Source: Streptomyces sp. NBC_01471 (GTDB lineage Bacteria > Actinomycetota > Actinomycetes > Streptomycetales > Streptomycetaceae). Taken from it: 64,000 bases of DNA. A program made the position numbers and the translations under genes. Below the pieces are notes generated by a model. It had not been told where the DNA came from. It saw only the letters and a program-made list of their open reading frames with translations, and did no database searches. Positions 1-8,714 of the stretch are shown here, one piece after another. Where the stretch lies: NCBI RefSeq assembly GCF_041438865.1, contig NZ_CP109450.1:3458501-3522500 (forward strand), given 5' to 3'. Each line of letters starts with the position of its first letter. Position 1 is the first letter of the stretch.

Positions 1-120
1 ATCGGCGTAGAGATCCAGCGGACCGACGTAGACGTCCGCGGACTGCTGTGTCGATGGGTCCCGCATCGCCTCGGGGGCGAGTGACGGGGACGTGTACTGT
101 CCACCGCTGCGCTGGCTCAT
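1..120 (-). CDS. Unrecognised protein, 5' end only (runs off left edge)
   Basis: Reading leftward from an ATG whose A is at 120, an open frame of 40 codons runs off the window. The start overlaps the stop of the upstream membrane-protein gene as ATGA, the arrangement of translational coupling, so this is probably the third gene of the minus-strand operon beginning with the molybdopterin oxidoreductase. The visible part (begins MSQRSGGQYT) is hydrophilic with no signal peptide or membrane segment. I do not recognise a family from 40 residues. The second copy of this operon near 43 kb has no equivalent gene after the membrane protein. Confidence 0.5.
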   Translation of the reverse strand, partial: MSQRSGGQYTSPSLAPEAMRDPSTQQSADVYVGPLDLYAD

Positions 121-626
121 TCTTCCCGCCCGGGATGCTCCGCAGGGGAGACCGGCGGGCGGGTCCGGTGGCGTCGGCGGGCCATGTTGATCAGGGCGGC
201 GAGGGCGGATGCGGCGAACAGCCCGGCGGTGATCAGCAGCCACCGGTCGAGGTAGACGCTGTCCGAGAGCCCGGTGTCCTGGTGGTACGGGGCCGACCTG
301 CGCAGGATGAGCGGGAACCAGACCAGCAGCAGGAGCAGGGACAGGGCCACCGGGGCGCGCAGGTGGTTGAGCAGGCGGCGCCCGGCCGAAGGGTCCTTGC
401 GGTCCTTGTGCGGCGGGAGCGCGGTCTGGGCGGTGAGGTCCGCGGCGCTGTAGACGGGCACCAGGACCAGATCGTGCAGCAGCGCGGCACCGATGAACCA
501 GACGGCGACGGCGACGGTGCGGCCCATGAGGAGCTGCACCGCGGCGTATCCGGCGACGGTGAAGCAGCAGGCCATGACCAGGAGATGGACGGGGTGGGCG
601 CCGTAGCGGCGCGAGAAGAGGCTCAT
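117..626 (-). CDS. Small integral membrane protein, copy 1 (partner of Mo oxidoreductase)
   Basis: A 169-residue protein starting MSLFSRRYGA. It has about four hydrophobic segments (around residues 13-33, 38-58, 85-105 and 125-145) and a basic Arg-rich tail, so it should sit in the cytoplasmic membrane. It lies 2 bases downstream of the molybdopterin oxidoreductase stop and overlaps the next gene by 4 bases, so the three are co-expressed. The frame stays open upstream across the neighbour, but the ATG at 626 is conserved in the second copy at 43579, which fixes the start. The function is unknown; co-occurrence twice with the same oxidoreductase suggests a membrane or quinone-facing partner. 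That role is inference. Confidence 0.8.
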   Translation of the reverse strand: MSLFSRRYGAHPVHLLVMACCFTVAGYAAVQLLMGRTVAVAVWFIGAALLHDLVLVPVYSAADLTAQTALPPHKDRKDPSAGRRLLNHLRAPVALSLLLLLVWFPLILRRSAPYHQDTGLSDSVYLDRWLLITAGLFAASALAALINMARRRHRTRPPVSPAEHPGREE

Positions 627-2110
627 GGTCACGTCCGGAAGGTGAGGCGGCGGACCCATTTGGTGTTGTTCACGCCGGGGTTCGCGGGAACGATGATGCG
701 GGCGGGGTGGCCGTGGTCGGTGGAGAGGGGCGCTCCGTTGACGTGCAGGGCGAGCAGCGAGAGCGGGTTGCTGATCTGGTTTCCGGCCAGGAGCACGCGG
801 CGGAAGGCGCCCGTGCGCTGTACGGACTCGACGAGGACGCTGGTGGCGTGCGGCGCCCCGGCGAGGGCGGCGAGGTCGGCCAGGCGCAGCCCCGACCAGT
901 GCTGGTCGTCGGTGGACCAGCCCTCCACGCAGGCGATCGGCAGCCGGGCCGTGTGCTGTTCCATGGCGAGCAACTGTGCATAGGTCAAGGCGAGTCTGTG
1001 TGTTCCGCGGATCTCCAGGCGCCATCCGGGGCCGATGTCGGAGGCTCTGATGCCGACGGCGGCGGCGCTCTTGTTGATCTGGAAGCCGTTGGGGCCGTGC
1101 AGGGGGTCGCGGTTGTGCGGGGCGAGCAGGGCAGTGCGGCGCAGTGAGCCCCCGATGCTCTGCCCCGCGGTCACCACGAGCAGGGCCAGCGATCCGGCGC
1201 CGACCAGTCCGAGCGCGCCGCGTCTGCTCAGGGTGGGGCGGGCCGGTGCGGGGGCGACGAGCCCGTACGGGTCGGGCGGCTCCGGTGCGGTGTGCGCCAC
1301 GTCGGTGGTCAGGACCGAGCGCACGGTGCGGGAGCGTACCGCCCGCCACATCCGCCCCAGCCGCAGCACCGCGTGGGCGGCGAAGGCGGCCATGAACACC
1401 CAGGCACCGTAGAAGTGCAGGGTGTAGAAGGAGCCGGGGAAAATGTAGTCGAGCTGGATGTTGAGTACGCCGGTGGCGAGTTCGAAGAGGACACCGCCGA
1501 CCAGCAGGATCAGTGAGAGGCGTTCCAGGGCGTGGGAGGGGCTGAGCGCGGGTGGCCAGGTGAAGAGTTTCGGGATGACCGACCACAGTTTGGCGAGGAC
1601 CACCGGGATGAGGACGATCCCGAGGGTGACGTGGACGCCCTGGGTGAGGCGGTAGAGCCAGTAGGGGTGGGTGGGCCAGGTGAACAGGTAGAAGCCCAGC
1701 AGGCCCTTGCCGGGCGTCTTGTCGTTGAGCGCCCCGAGGTTCGGGTTGTAGGCGGCGTACGACAGCAGGCCGGTGACGAACACGACCGTGATACCGAACA
1801 GCAGGACAAGGCCGAGGACCGCCGTCAGCCACGGCCCGCGGATCGGACTGCGCCAGAACGCGGGACGGAAGGGTCCGGGCGGCGCCGTACCGGCCAGGAC
1901 CCGGGCCCGGCCGAGCAGCCCGCTCCGCGGCCGGGCGTCAGTTCCCGACTCCGGCCTCCAGGGGGTCGCACCGGTCGCGGGCGGAACAGGCCGCGGAACG
2001 TGGTCGTCGCCACTGCCGTCACTGCCGTCACTGCCCCCGGCCACGGCGCCCACCGTCCCGTACCACTGCAACAAGAGATCCGGTCATCCATCGATCTTCA
2101 CGCCCAGTTG
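131..2110. repeat. 2-kb direct duplication, copy 1
   Basis: From the CGGGATGCTCCGCAG just after the membrane-protein stop to the shared upstream motif around CATCGATCTTCA (2089-2100), this stretch matches 43084-45075 in the same orientation with scattered substitutions, mostly at third codon positions. The offset is 42,953 bp at the 3' side and 42,968 bp at the 5' side, so only small indels separate the copies. Outside these limits I see no similarity. Confidence 0.85.
629..2053 (-). CDS. Cytochrome b-like/molybdopterin-dependent oxidoreductase fusion, copy 1
   Basis: The N-terminal half holds about four membrane helices with His residues (for example in YGAWVFMAAFAAHA), resembling a cytochrome b561/DUF4405-type heme membrane domain. 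The C-terminal half, after a short Arg-containing linker and another hydrophobic helix, is an SUOX-type molybdopterin domain. The presumed Mo-ligating Cys is in IACVEGWS, and the domain ends with NNTKWVRRLTF. The probable role is membrane electron transfer between quinone and an outward-facing molybdenum site; the substrate is unknown. I place the start at GTG 2053 because it aligns with the ATG of the second copy at 45021; a TTG at 2074 would add 7 residues. It heads a coupled operon with the membrane protein. It is nearly identical to 43582-45021. Confidence 0.8.
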   Translation of the reverse strand: MGAVAGGSDGSDGSGDDHVPRPVPPATGATPWRPESGTDARPRSGLLGRARVLAGTAPPGPFRPAFWRSPIRGPWLTAVLGLVLLFGITVVFVTGLLSYAAYNPNLGALNDKTPGKGLLGFYLFTWPTHPYWLYRLTQGVHVTLGIVLIPVVLAKLWSVIPKLFTWPPALSPSHALERLSLILLVGGVLFELATGVLNIQLDYIFPGSFYTLHFYGAWVFMAAFAAHAVLRLGRMWRAVRSRTVRSVLTTDVAHTAPEPPDPYGLVAPAPARPTLSRRGALGLVGAGSLALLVVTAGQSIGGSLRRTALLAPHNRDPLHGPNGFQINKSAAAVGIRASDIGPGWRLEIRGTHRLALTYAQLLAMEQHTARLPIACVEGWSTDDQHWSGLRLADLAALAGAPHATSVLVESVQRTGAFRRVLLAGNQISNPLSLLALHVNGAPLSTDHGHPARIIVPANPGVNNTKWVRRLTFRT

Positions 2111-2246
2111 TTGAGTTGTTCCGGCTTGCGCGATCGATCCGGACGCATGTCAGCCACATAGCCCAACTGAGAACCCATCCCGTGGCTGGGGTGGTGCTGT
2201 CCGAGCCATCTGCGCTCCGCCCGCGCTGCCAAGCCTCGCGGAAGTG

Positions 2247-3473
2247 TCAGGACTGACCGGGGTCTCCACGATCATCAGCATCATGGATGTGGTGCTCATC
2301 CTTGTGGCCGTTGTCAGGGCTTTCGTGGTCGTGCCCGGAGCTGGGAGCGCCGCCCATCATCCGGAGCATGCTTTGCCCACCGGTACGGAAGAACCGGACG
2401 AGGAGAGCGGTGGCCAGGAGGAGGAAGGCGATGTTGAGGAAGGTGGTGTAGTTCCAGGTGACGCCATCCATGGGGACTCTGGCATCGGCCTGGTCGGGGA
2501 TGAGACGGAGCCCCGCGAAGACGAACTCCACGATGTAGCCGGCCGCGACCGTGGCGAGGTAGAAGGTGCCGAGCAGGAACAGGGCCATCTTTCCGCCGTA
2601 GTACTTCCGGTAGATGTTGAGGATCGGAAGGATCAGCAGGTCGGCGAAGACGAAGGAGACCACCCCGCCGAAGCTGATCCCGCCCTTCCACAGCACCACC
2701 GCGAGGGGCACGTTGCCGATCGAGCAGACGAAGGAGGCGATCGCGACCAGTGGGCCGATGACCGGGCCCCAGAGCTTGGAGGCCAGTGGGTGGCCGTCGA
2801 AGAAGAACGTGCGCCAGAACGAGTCAGGCACCCAGGCTGCGATGGCTCCCGCGATGAGCAGTCCGATCACCAGGTCGCGAAGGATCGCCGCCCATTCCAT
2901 GACAAAGACGTGGCTGGTGGAGGTGAAGCCCTCGCGGGACAGCAGCCGGCGGACGAAGGAGCCCTCGCGCTGGACTGACATGTCCATCGCTGCGTGGCCT
3001 TCCATGGCTCCGGTTAGTCCGCGTTCGGCCTGTTCCCTTGCCCGGCGCAGGAGTGAGTCCCGCAGGAACAGACGGAACTGCACGGCCAAGGCGACGATCA
3101 TGAGGGGGCCACCGACGAACTCCGCCGCAGTGAACTGCCAGCCCATCAGGAGGGCAAGAATGACGCCGAGTTCTACGACGAGGTTGGTGGAGGCGATCTC
3201 GAAGGCCATCGCGGCGGTGAAGTTCGCGCCCTTGCGGAACAGCGAGCGGGCCAGGGCCACCGCGGCGTAGGAGCACGAGGACGAGGCGGCGCCGAGGCCG
3301 GCGGCGATGGCGAGGGTGCGGAGGCGGTCGTCGCCGAGCAGGGACACGACGGTGGATTTACGGACGACGGCCTGGACCACCGCGGACAGAATGAAGCCCA
3401 GGATCAGGGCCCAGGTGATCTCCCAGGTCATGGAACCTGTGATCGACAGTGCGTGCAGTACGGCGTGGATCAT
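2247..3473 (-). CDS. DUF318/UPF0718-family permease with His-rich tail (ArsP/YraQ-like)
   Basis: A 408-residue protein with about eight to ten membrane segments. It contains the small-residue SSSCSYAAVALAR stretch typical of DUF318 permeases and a second C-S-x-G-N-V-P segment (FVCSIGNVPLAVVL). The C-terminal 35 residues are rich in His and Asp, suggesting metal binding. Characterised relatives export organoarsenicals (ArsP) or act in redox stress; the substrate here is unknown. The start at 3473 (MIHAVLHAL) is preferred over an upstream ATG because GAAAGG precedes it by about 9 bases. No ars genes lie beside it. A MarR regulator follows on the same strand but is separately transcribed. Confidence 0.75.
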   Translation of the reverse strand: MIHAVLHALSITGSMTWEITWALILGFILSAVVQAVVRKSTVVSLLGDDRLRTLAIAAGLGAASSSCSYAAVALARSLFRKGANFTAAMAFEIASTNLVVELGVILALLMGWQFTAAEFVGGPLMIVALAVQFRLFLRDSLLRRAREQAERGLTGAMEGHAAMDMSVQREGSFVRRLLSREGFTSTSHVFVMEWAAILRDLVIGLLIAGAIAAWVPDSFWRTFFFDGHPLASKLWGPVIGPLVAIASFVCSIGNVPLAVVLWKGGISFGGVVSFVFADLLILPILNIYRKYYGGKMALFLLGTFYLATVAAGYIVEFVFAGLRLIPDQADARVPMDGVTWNYTTFLNIAFLLLATALLVRFFRTGGQSMLRMMGGAPSSGHDHESPDNGHKDEHHIHDADDRGDPGQS

Positions 3474-3684
3474 CCTTGGAGCCTTTCGGCAGGAGCACGC
3501 CATGGGGCCTACCGACACGTCGCACCCGCGTGATGCCGAGAATCTGCGAGGCCGCCGTGAGGAGCCGGCTCCACTTCGTCCTGAGCGATAAGGACGTGCA
3601 AGATCTCAGTGCAAGCGGAAGACCGCCCGGCTGCCGCGTTCATGGCCGACCAGGGCTCACGGTCGAGCCGTCGTGTGCCTGGGC

Positions 3685-4215
3685 TCAGTGGGCGTGGCTT
3701 GCCTGCGTGCCGGCCCAGCCCAGCGGGTACAGGGAGACGTCGTCGTCGGGGGCCGCGGGTTCGCCCCCGGCCTCGGCGAACGCGGTCAGCGCGTCGATCA
3801 GGGCCGCTCTCTGTTCGGGTGCGAGCCGCTCGACGATGGTGGTGATCTCCATACGGCGACGGGCTGTGACCTCCTCCACCAGCTGACGTCCCTCATCGGT
3901 GAGGCCGAGGAGGGTCTCGCGCCGGTTCTCGGGGTTGATGCGGCGGTCCGCCAGCCCTGCTGTGATGAGCCGGTCCAGCATGCGCATCGCCGTCGAGGGG
4001 TTGACACCGAGCAGCTCGGCGAGGACGACGAGTTTGGCGGTCCCGTGGGTCGAAAGGGCTACCAGCAGCCGGAACTGCGGGAGGGTGACCCGGTCTTCGA
4101 CAGCGGCGAGGGAGCGGGCTGAGACGGCTACCAGCAAACGGGACGAGGTCAGTACCGCGCGGGCGACGGCGTCGACGTCGGCCATGCCTGGCGCGGGCTG
4201 AGCGTGCTCGGTCAT
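3685..4215 (-). CDS. MarR-family transcriptional regulator
   Basis: A 176-residue protein with the MarR winged-helix layout. A dimerisation helix is followed by TLPQFRLLVALSTHG, a recognition helix region VNPSTAMRMLDRLI, the wing with GLADRRINPENRRE, and a C-terminal dimerisation helix. MarR proteins bind palindromes and usually repress until a ligand or oxidant releases them. The gene starts 54 bases after the stop of the SpoIIE-type phosphatase gene on the same strand, so the two are probably one transcript. The phosphatase promoter carries an AT-rich motif shared with the ClC channel promoter at 7906-7920, a good candidate for this regulator's site. That link is inference from position and motif only. 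Confidence 0.85.
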   Translation of the reverse strand: MTEHAQPAPGMADVDAVARAVLTSSRLLVAVSARSLAAVEDRVTLPQFRLLVALSTHGTAKLVVLAELLGVNPSTAMRMLDRLITAGLADRRINPENRRETLLGLTDEGRQLVEEVTARRRMEITTIVERLAPEQRAALIDALTAFAEAGGEPAAPDDDVSLYPLGWAGTQASHAH

Positions 4216-4269
4216 GATTCCTTCTTCTACCGCGCGGCGTCCGGGCCCTGTCTGCTTGGGCCCGCTGTG

Positions 4270-5433
4270 CTATGCACGGTAGCGGAGCAGCAGCATGGCA
4301 GCGTCGTCGTGTACCGGTCCTTTTACGTGGTCCAGCAGGTCCTGGTGGAGGGCTTCCAGCGCGACGTCGAGGTCCGGATCCCTGAGCAGCCCGGTTCGTT
4401 CGCCCAGTGGGTAGAACGTTCCGGACGGATCACGGGCCTCCGTGACGCCGTCGGTGTGGAGGAGCAACTGGTCTCCGGGGCCGAAGGCCACCTGGAAGGG
4501 CTGCGGCGGGTTCATACCGTGGATGCCCAGGCCCAGCGGCAGCGCGTACTCCGGTGGCTCCGGGAAGACGGCCGTGCCTTCGGTCCGTACGAGCAGGGGC
4601 GGCGGGTGGCCGTAGTTGAGGAATACCGCTCCGCGTTCCCGGCTGATCTCGGCGATGATCGCGGTGACGAATTTCTCCCCGTTCAGCGCGCGGTCGGCGG
4701 CCCTTTCCACTCTGGCTCCGACCTCGGTCAGGTCCGGTTCGTCGTGGGCAGCCTCTCGGAAGGCGCCGAGCACCACCGCTGCGGTCTCGACTGCTCCCAG
4801 GCCCTTGCCCTGGACGTCGCCGATGATCACGCGTACCCCGGTCGGTGCGGTGACCACTTCGTAGAGGTCTCCCCCGATCCTGGCCTCCGCGACGGCCGAG
4901 GTGTAGGAGACGGCTGCTCGCAGGTGTCCCGCGGCGCGCGGCACCGGGCGCAGCAGCACGCGCTGGGCTACCTCGGCGATGGACCGCATGTTCGCGAGCT
5001 CGCTCTCGCGGCGCTGGCGGATCACCGTGGCGGCCAGCCCTGCGATGGTCACGCCGGCGACGGATGCGACAGCGGTGAACCCGCGGCGCTCCTCGAAGAG
5101 CCCGTCGTACAGCCCGAGCGCCGCGCACAGGGCGAGAGCCAGCACGCCGATGCACGCCGTACGCCGCCACCCACCGGTCAGGCTGGCGAACGCAGGCCCG
5201 AGAGAGACCATCGGGAGCAGGCCGACGCTCGGTCCCGCGGTCACGTCCACCAGGGCGATCACCGCCATGACGGCAAAGGGCAGAACAGCCAGCAGCCACA
5301 GAAGAGGTGATTCGGGAGGCTGCTCGTCCGCCAGGGCCGGCTCCAGCGCTGCGGACCGCGGGGCGGTCTCAGCCTGCTGGGCGCCGGAGGATGAGCCCGT
5401 GGCGCGTATCAGCACTCTTGCCCGTCGCCTCAT
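4270..5433 (-). CDS. Membrane-anchored PP2C/SpoIIE-type Ser/Thr phosphatase
   Basis: A 387-residue protein. Residues about 45-140 contain four hydrophobic segments, followed by a SpoIIE-type phosphatase domain. Metal-binding acidic residues are visible in GGDLYEV, GDVQGKG, LHTDGVTEARD and HDDAAMLLL, so it looks catalytically complete. In Streptomyces such enzymes dephosphorylate anti-sigma-factor antagonists (STAS proteins) in general stress signalling; the partner here is not shown. I chose ATG 5433 (MRRRARV), preceded by GGAGAGGG, over an upstream ATG that lies in the presumed operator region. marR follows after 54 bases. The upstream region is shared with the divergent reductase gene. Confidence 0.85.
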   Translation of the reverse strand: MRRRARVLIRATGSSSGAQQAETAPRSAALEPALADEQPPESPLLWLLAVLPFAVMAVIALVDVTAGPSVGLLPMVSLGPAFASLTGGWRRTACIGVLALALCAALGLYDGLFEERRGFTAVASVAGVTIAGLAATVIRQRRESELANMRSIAEVAQRVLLRPVPRAAGHLRAAVSYTSAVAEARIGGDLYEVVTAPTGVRVIIGDVQGKGLGAVETAAVVLGAFREAAHDEPDLTEVGARVERAADRALNGEKFVTAIIAEISRERGAVFLNYGHPPPLLVRTEGTAVFPEPPEYALPLGLGIHGMNPPQPFQVAFGPGDQLLLHTDGVTEARDPSGTFYPLGERTGLLRDPDLDVALEALHQDLLDHVKGPVHDDAAMLLLRYRA

Positions 5434-5454
5434 TGACCGCCCACCCTCTCCAAC

Positions 5455-5475
5455 ATTTAGACTGTGCAAAGGTTT
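5455..5475. promoter_or_regulatory. Half-conserved copy of the ACATTT-N6-TGCAAA motif
   Basis: ACATTT (5454-5459) and TGCAAA (5465-5470) with 6 bases between them, followed by GGTT. The ClC promoter has the same ACATTT-N6-TGCAAA-N-GTT layout at 7904-7924, where the site is a perfect palindrome. The motif lies just upstream of the phosphatase-marR start and also faces the divergent reductase gene. I read it as a weaker MarR-type operator. Confidence 0.45.
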
Positions 5476-5558
5476 TCTAGCTGAAGTAATTTACGTGCGT
5501 CGCTCCGTTGTCGTACCGCGTTCGGCTCGACGGTACTGGTGTATGCGAGAGGTGGTCT

Positions 5559-6056
5559 GTGACTTCCCAGCCTGACGAACCGCACCGCCCCAGGCGTCCC
5601 ACCGGATGGCGCCGGACGGTGGCGAGGCTGCCCGTCGGCCTCTACCGCATGGGCCTGGGGCCCCTCTTCGGCAGGAGGATGCTGCTGCTCGTCCACACCG
5701 GCCGCGTCTCGGGGCAGCAGCGCCGGGCCGTCATCGAGGTCGTCACGCACGACCCGGAGCAACGCACGTGGACCGTGGCATCCGGCTTCGGACCGGAGGC
5801 GCAGTGGTATCGGAATCTGCGCCACACCCCGCAGGCCACCATTCAGACCGGCCGCCGTTTTCACGCCGTGACCGCCCATTTCCTGAGCCCGGAGGAGGGC
5901 GGCCGGGTCATGGCCGAGTACGCACCGAAGCATCCCCGCGCGGCACGGATTCTCTGCCGGTACATGGGGCTGCCCAGCGACGGAAGCCGGCAGGGCTTCC
6001 AGCAGGCGGGCGAGCTCATCCCCTTCGTCCGCCTGAAGGCGTCGGGCCCCCGGTAA
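5559..6056 (+). CDS. Nitroreductase-family deazaflavin (F420)-dependent oxidoreductase
   Basis: A 165-residue protein of the Ddn/nitroreductase split-beta-barrel family. Visible family features are GRRMLLLVHTGRVSGQ near residues 38-53, which resembles the conserved N-terminal strand and turn, and GFGPEAQWYRNL in the middle, the usual cofactor-pocket segment. Such enzymes use reduced F420 to reduce quinones or other small molecules and can protect against oxidative stress. The start GTG 5559 (VTSQPDEP) is preceded by GAGAGG with good spacing. It diverges from the phosphatase-marR operon and shares its promoter region, so it may be controlled with it. The substrate cannot be inferred. Confidence 0.8.
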   Translation: MTSQPDEPHRPRRPTGWRRTVARLPVGLYRMGLGPLFGRRMLLLVHTGRVSGQQRRAVIEVVTHDPEQRTWTVASGFGPEAQWYRNLRHTPQATIQTGRRFHAVTAHFLSPEEGGRVMAEYAPKHPRAARILCRYMGLPSDGSRQGFQQAGELIPFVRLKASGPR

Positions 6057-6077
6057 CTCATCGGGGGCCCGACGGGC

Positions 6078-7883
6078 TCAGACGGGTACGGGGTGCAGGA
6101 CACGCAGTGCGCTCTGGTGGCTGATCCAGCCGACGGGGCGGGTCCGGTCGGCGTCGAGAACCGGGAGTCCCGTGCCGGGCGCGGAAACCAGGCAGCGCAG
6201 GGCGGTGGCCAGCGGCATGTCCGCTGTTATCGGCTGAGGGAGCTCTGTCAGGTCGCCGGCGGTGGCCGGTGCTCCGGCTTCGCCGTCGGGGGTCTCGGCC
6301 AGGGCCTCCGCGACGGCGCGGGCCGTCACGGTGCCCAGGTACCGGTCGTCCGCGTCGAACACGGGCAGGACGCCGTGCTCGGAGTGGGACAGCAGCAGCG
6401 CCGCGGCGGACAGTTTCGTGGCCGCGGGCAGCGGGTCGGGGGCCTTCTCCATGACCTCGCCGACCTGCTGGGACCCGATGGCCGCACCGGGTGCCGGTGC
6501 GTCCAGGTCGATGCCGCGGCGGCTGAGCTTGAGGGTGTAGACGGTGTCGCGGCTGAGGAGCTTGCTGATCAGTGTCGCTGTGGCGATGGCCAGCATCAGC
6601 GGCAGGATGATCGAGTACTCGCCGGTCAGCTCGAACAGGATGACCACGGCGGTAATGGGGGCACGCGCGGACCCGGCGAAGACCGCGCCCATCCCGACCA
6701 GGGCATAGGCGCCGACCTCGCCGCCCGTGCCGGGCATCAGCGCGTGGACTCCGGCCCCGTAGGCGGCGCCCAGCATGGCGCCGATGAACAGGCTGGGTGC
6801 GAAGACTCCGCCCGAGCCGCCGATGCCGATGGTCACACTGGTCGCGACGATCTTCCCCACGAGCAGGAGCAGCAGGAATGCCGCCGCGTATCCGCCCTCG
6901 GTCGCCTTCTCCAGGACCGGGTATCCGACTCCGTACATCTCCGGGAGCACCAGCAGGACGACACCGAGCAGCAGGCCGCCTGCCGCCGGGCGGAGCCATT
7001 CCGGGCCCCGCCAGGCCCAGTCGCAGGCGTCCTCGATCAGGTACAGAATGCGTGTGAAGCCGATGCCGACCGCACCCGCGGCGACGCCGAGCAGGGCGAA
7101 CAGCCCGTACTGGACGACGTGTTCGACATGGAAGGCGGGCAGGTTCAGGAACGCGACATTGCCGAACGCGGCCCGCCCGATCACGCTCGCGGTCACGCTG
7201 GACAGGACGACCGCCCCGAACGACTCGATCGCGAAGTCCCGCAGGATCAGCTCCATCGCGAAGAAGACCCCGGCCAGCGGGGCGTTGAAGGTGGCGGCGA
7301 TCCCACCTGCGGCTCCGCAGGCCACCAGGAGCCGCATCCGTCCTTCGGTGACCCTGGTCAGCCGGCCCAGCGTCGAGCCGAGCGCCGAGCCGATCTGCAC
7401 GATGGGCCCCTCGCGGCCGACCGACCCGCCGGAGCCGATGGTCAGGGCCGAGGCCAGCGATTTGACCACCGCGACGCTGGCGTTGATGCGGCCCCCACGC
7501 TGGGAGACGGCAAGCATCACCTCGGGCACGCCGTGGCCACGCGCCTCCTTGGCGAACCGGTCGACCAGCGGCCCGTACAGCAGTCCGCCGACGACCGGTG
7601 CGAGCAGCACGAAGAACGGCCCGAGCCATGGCACATGCGGGTTCGCCACGTGCCCCGCTCCCGCGTAGTCCGCATGCCCGGAGAAGAGCTCCGTGAAGAC
7701 CTTGATCAGCCAGCGGAAAGCGACCGACCCCAGCCCTGCGCCCGCCCCGATCAGCACGGCGAGTACCGCAAGCCCCCCGTGCGTCTCGCGGGCCCCTGCA
7801 AAAGCGGCAGTCTTCCACGACCGAGTACGCGGCGCCCCTGGCGCGGCCTCCTCGTGTGTCTCCTTTGTTCTGGTGCCGATCAT
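6078..7883 (-). CDS. ClC-family chloride channel/antiporter with C-terminal CBS domains
   Basis: A 601-residue protein. The membrane part has the ClC signatures GSGGSVGREGPIVQ (carrying the gating-type Glu), GIGGSGGVFAPSLF and GSARAPITAVVILFELTG. Two CBS domains occupy roughly residues 465-600 and would sense nucleotides or ionic strength. Bacterial ClC proteins exchange Cl- for H+ and help in acid or halide stress. The ATG at 7883 is preferred over an in-frame ATG at 7919, because the latter lies inside the promoter (TTGACA at 7929-7924, palindrome 7920-7906, TGTAGA at 7905-7900). It converges with the F420-type reductase, 21 bases apart. Confidence 0.9.
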   Translation of the reverse strand: MIGTRTKETHEEAAPGAPRTRSWKTAAFAGARETHGGLAVLAVLIGAGAGLGSVAFRWLIKVFTELFSGHADYAGAGHVANPHVPWLGPFFVLLAPVVGGLLYGPLVDRFAKEARGHGVPEVMLAVSQRGGRINASVAVVKSLASALTIGSGGSVGREGPIVQIGSALGSTLGRLTRVTEGRMRLLVACGAAGGIAATFNAPLAGVFFAMELILRDFAIESFGAVVLSSVTASVIGRAAFGNVAFLNLPAFHVEHVVQYGLFALLGVAAGAVGIGFTRILYLIEDACDWAWRGPEWLRPAAGGLLLGVVLLVLPEMYGVGYPVLEKATEGGYAAAFLLLLLVGKIVATSVTIGIGGSGGVFAPSLFIGAMLGAAYGAGVHALMPGTGGEVGAYALVGMGAVFAGSARAPITAVVILFELTGEYSIILPLMLAIATATLISKLLSRDTVYTLKLSRRGIDLDAPAPGAAIGSQQVGEVMEKAPDPLPAATKLSAAALLLSHSEHGVLPVFDADDRYLGTVTARAVAEALAETPDGEAGAPATAGDLTELPQPITADMPLATALRCLVSAPGTGLPVLDADRTRPVGWISHQSALRVLHPVPV

Positions 7884-7899
7884 CGCGGCGCCCCCTCTC

Positions 7900-7929
7900 T
7901 CTACATTTGCATTATGCAAACGTTGTCAA
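7900..7929 (-). promoter_or_regulatory. ClC promoter with a palindromic operator filling the spacer
   Basis: On the minus strand, TTGACA (7929-7924) and TGTAGA (7905-7900) are 18 bases apart. The spacer contains a perfect palindrome, TTTGCAT (7906-7912), one central T, ATGCAAA (7914-7920). A protein bound there would block RNA polymerase. The same motif in weaker form lies in front of the phosphatase-marR operon. Confidence 0.6.
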
Positions 7930-8077
7930 GTCGGGGCCACCTCTGAGCGGCGTACCGGCCGGCTGCGACGTGCCGCGGGTCGGGAGAGCCATTGCCGCAG
8001 CGGGCAACGTTCGCGCTGTCACGATGCTCGACTGAGCGGGGGTGGCGGGAGCGTCGGTCGCCGGTAGCATCCGGGCT

Positions 8078-8539
8078 GTGCCACCTCACACATGGATACG
8101 ACTCGATGCCGCTGAGCGCCGCAGGTACTGGTGGCGGACTGGGTCTGTGATGCTGACCTTCGCCGGAATGGCGGTGGCGGCTGGGCTCACTGAACCGGCA
8201 CCGGAGCGGTGGTGGTGGATCGGAGGGGTCGCCGTCCTCGACCTGCTCGCACTCATCACCATGGTCAGCCAAGGGACGGGCGCGACGCTCCTCACCTCCC
8301 AGGGCATGGAGTTACGCACCCTCTTCAGGCACAGGTCAGTGCTTTGGAGCGAGGTTACGGGGGTTGAGAAACGTTGCCGCACAAGGCGGAGTGGCACGTG
8401 GTCGGACGTGCGTGTCCGCCGAGTTCAGGGCCGGGCGCTCACGGTTCCGGGTGCCTTCACCGCCCGCTGGCACGACACCAAGTTCGAGGCGAAGCTGGCC
8501 ACAATCCGGCAGTACGGAGCTCGCCCGAACGACAGCTGA
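8078..8539 (+). CDS. Two-helix membrane protein with PH-like cytoplasmic domain
   Basis: A protein of about 153 residues with two hydrophobic segments (around residues 22-42 and 48-68), followed by a basic beta-rich domain beginning GATLLTSQGMELRTLFRHRSV. This resembles the bacterial PH-like domains found behind paired membrane helices in actinobacterial hypothetical proteins. No catalytic motif is visible. GTG 8078 is taken as the start because it begins a compact, family-like N-terminus; upstream in-frame starts only add a low-complexity stretch. It stands alone, transcribed away from the ClC gene. Confidence 0.6.
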   Translation: MPPHTWIRLDAAERRRYWWRTGSVMLTFAGMAVAAGLTEPAPERWWWIGGVAVLDLLALITMVSQGTGATLLTSQGMELRTLFRHRSVLWSEVTGVEKRCRTRRSGTWSDVRVRRVQGRALTVPGAFTARWHDTKFEAKLATIRQYGARPNDS

Positions 8540-8714
8540 TACTGCGTCAAGCCGCTGGCGGGGCGAACCTTGGCTGAGGTGGCCGCCATCGGTGCCCGGC
8601 TTCTCAACTGGCCCGCACAGGAAACAGGGCGGTCCGAAATATTGCCGGACCCCGGCAGGGCTGCACCCGGCACCTCTGCGGACCACAGGGGTGCCAAGGA
8701 CGGGTAAAGAGCCT

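Noticed and set aside
117..1832. Long 571-codon minus frame joining the membrane protein to upstream sequence
   Set aside because: The frame is open by chance through the oxidoreductase gene; the conserved start at 626, matching 43579 in copy 2, shows the true gene is 169 residues.
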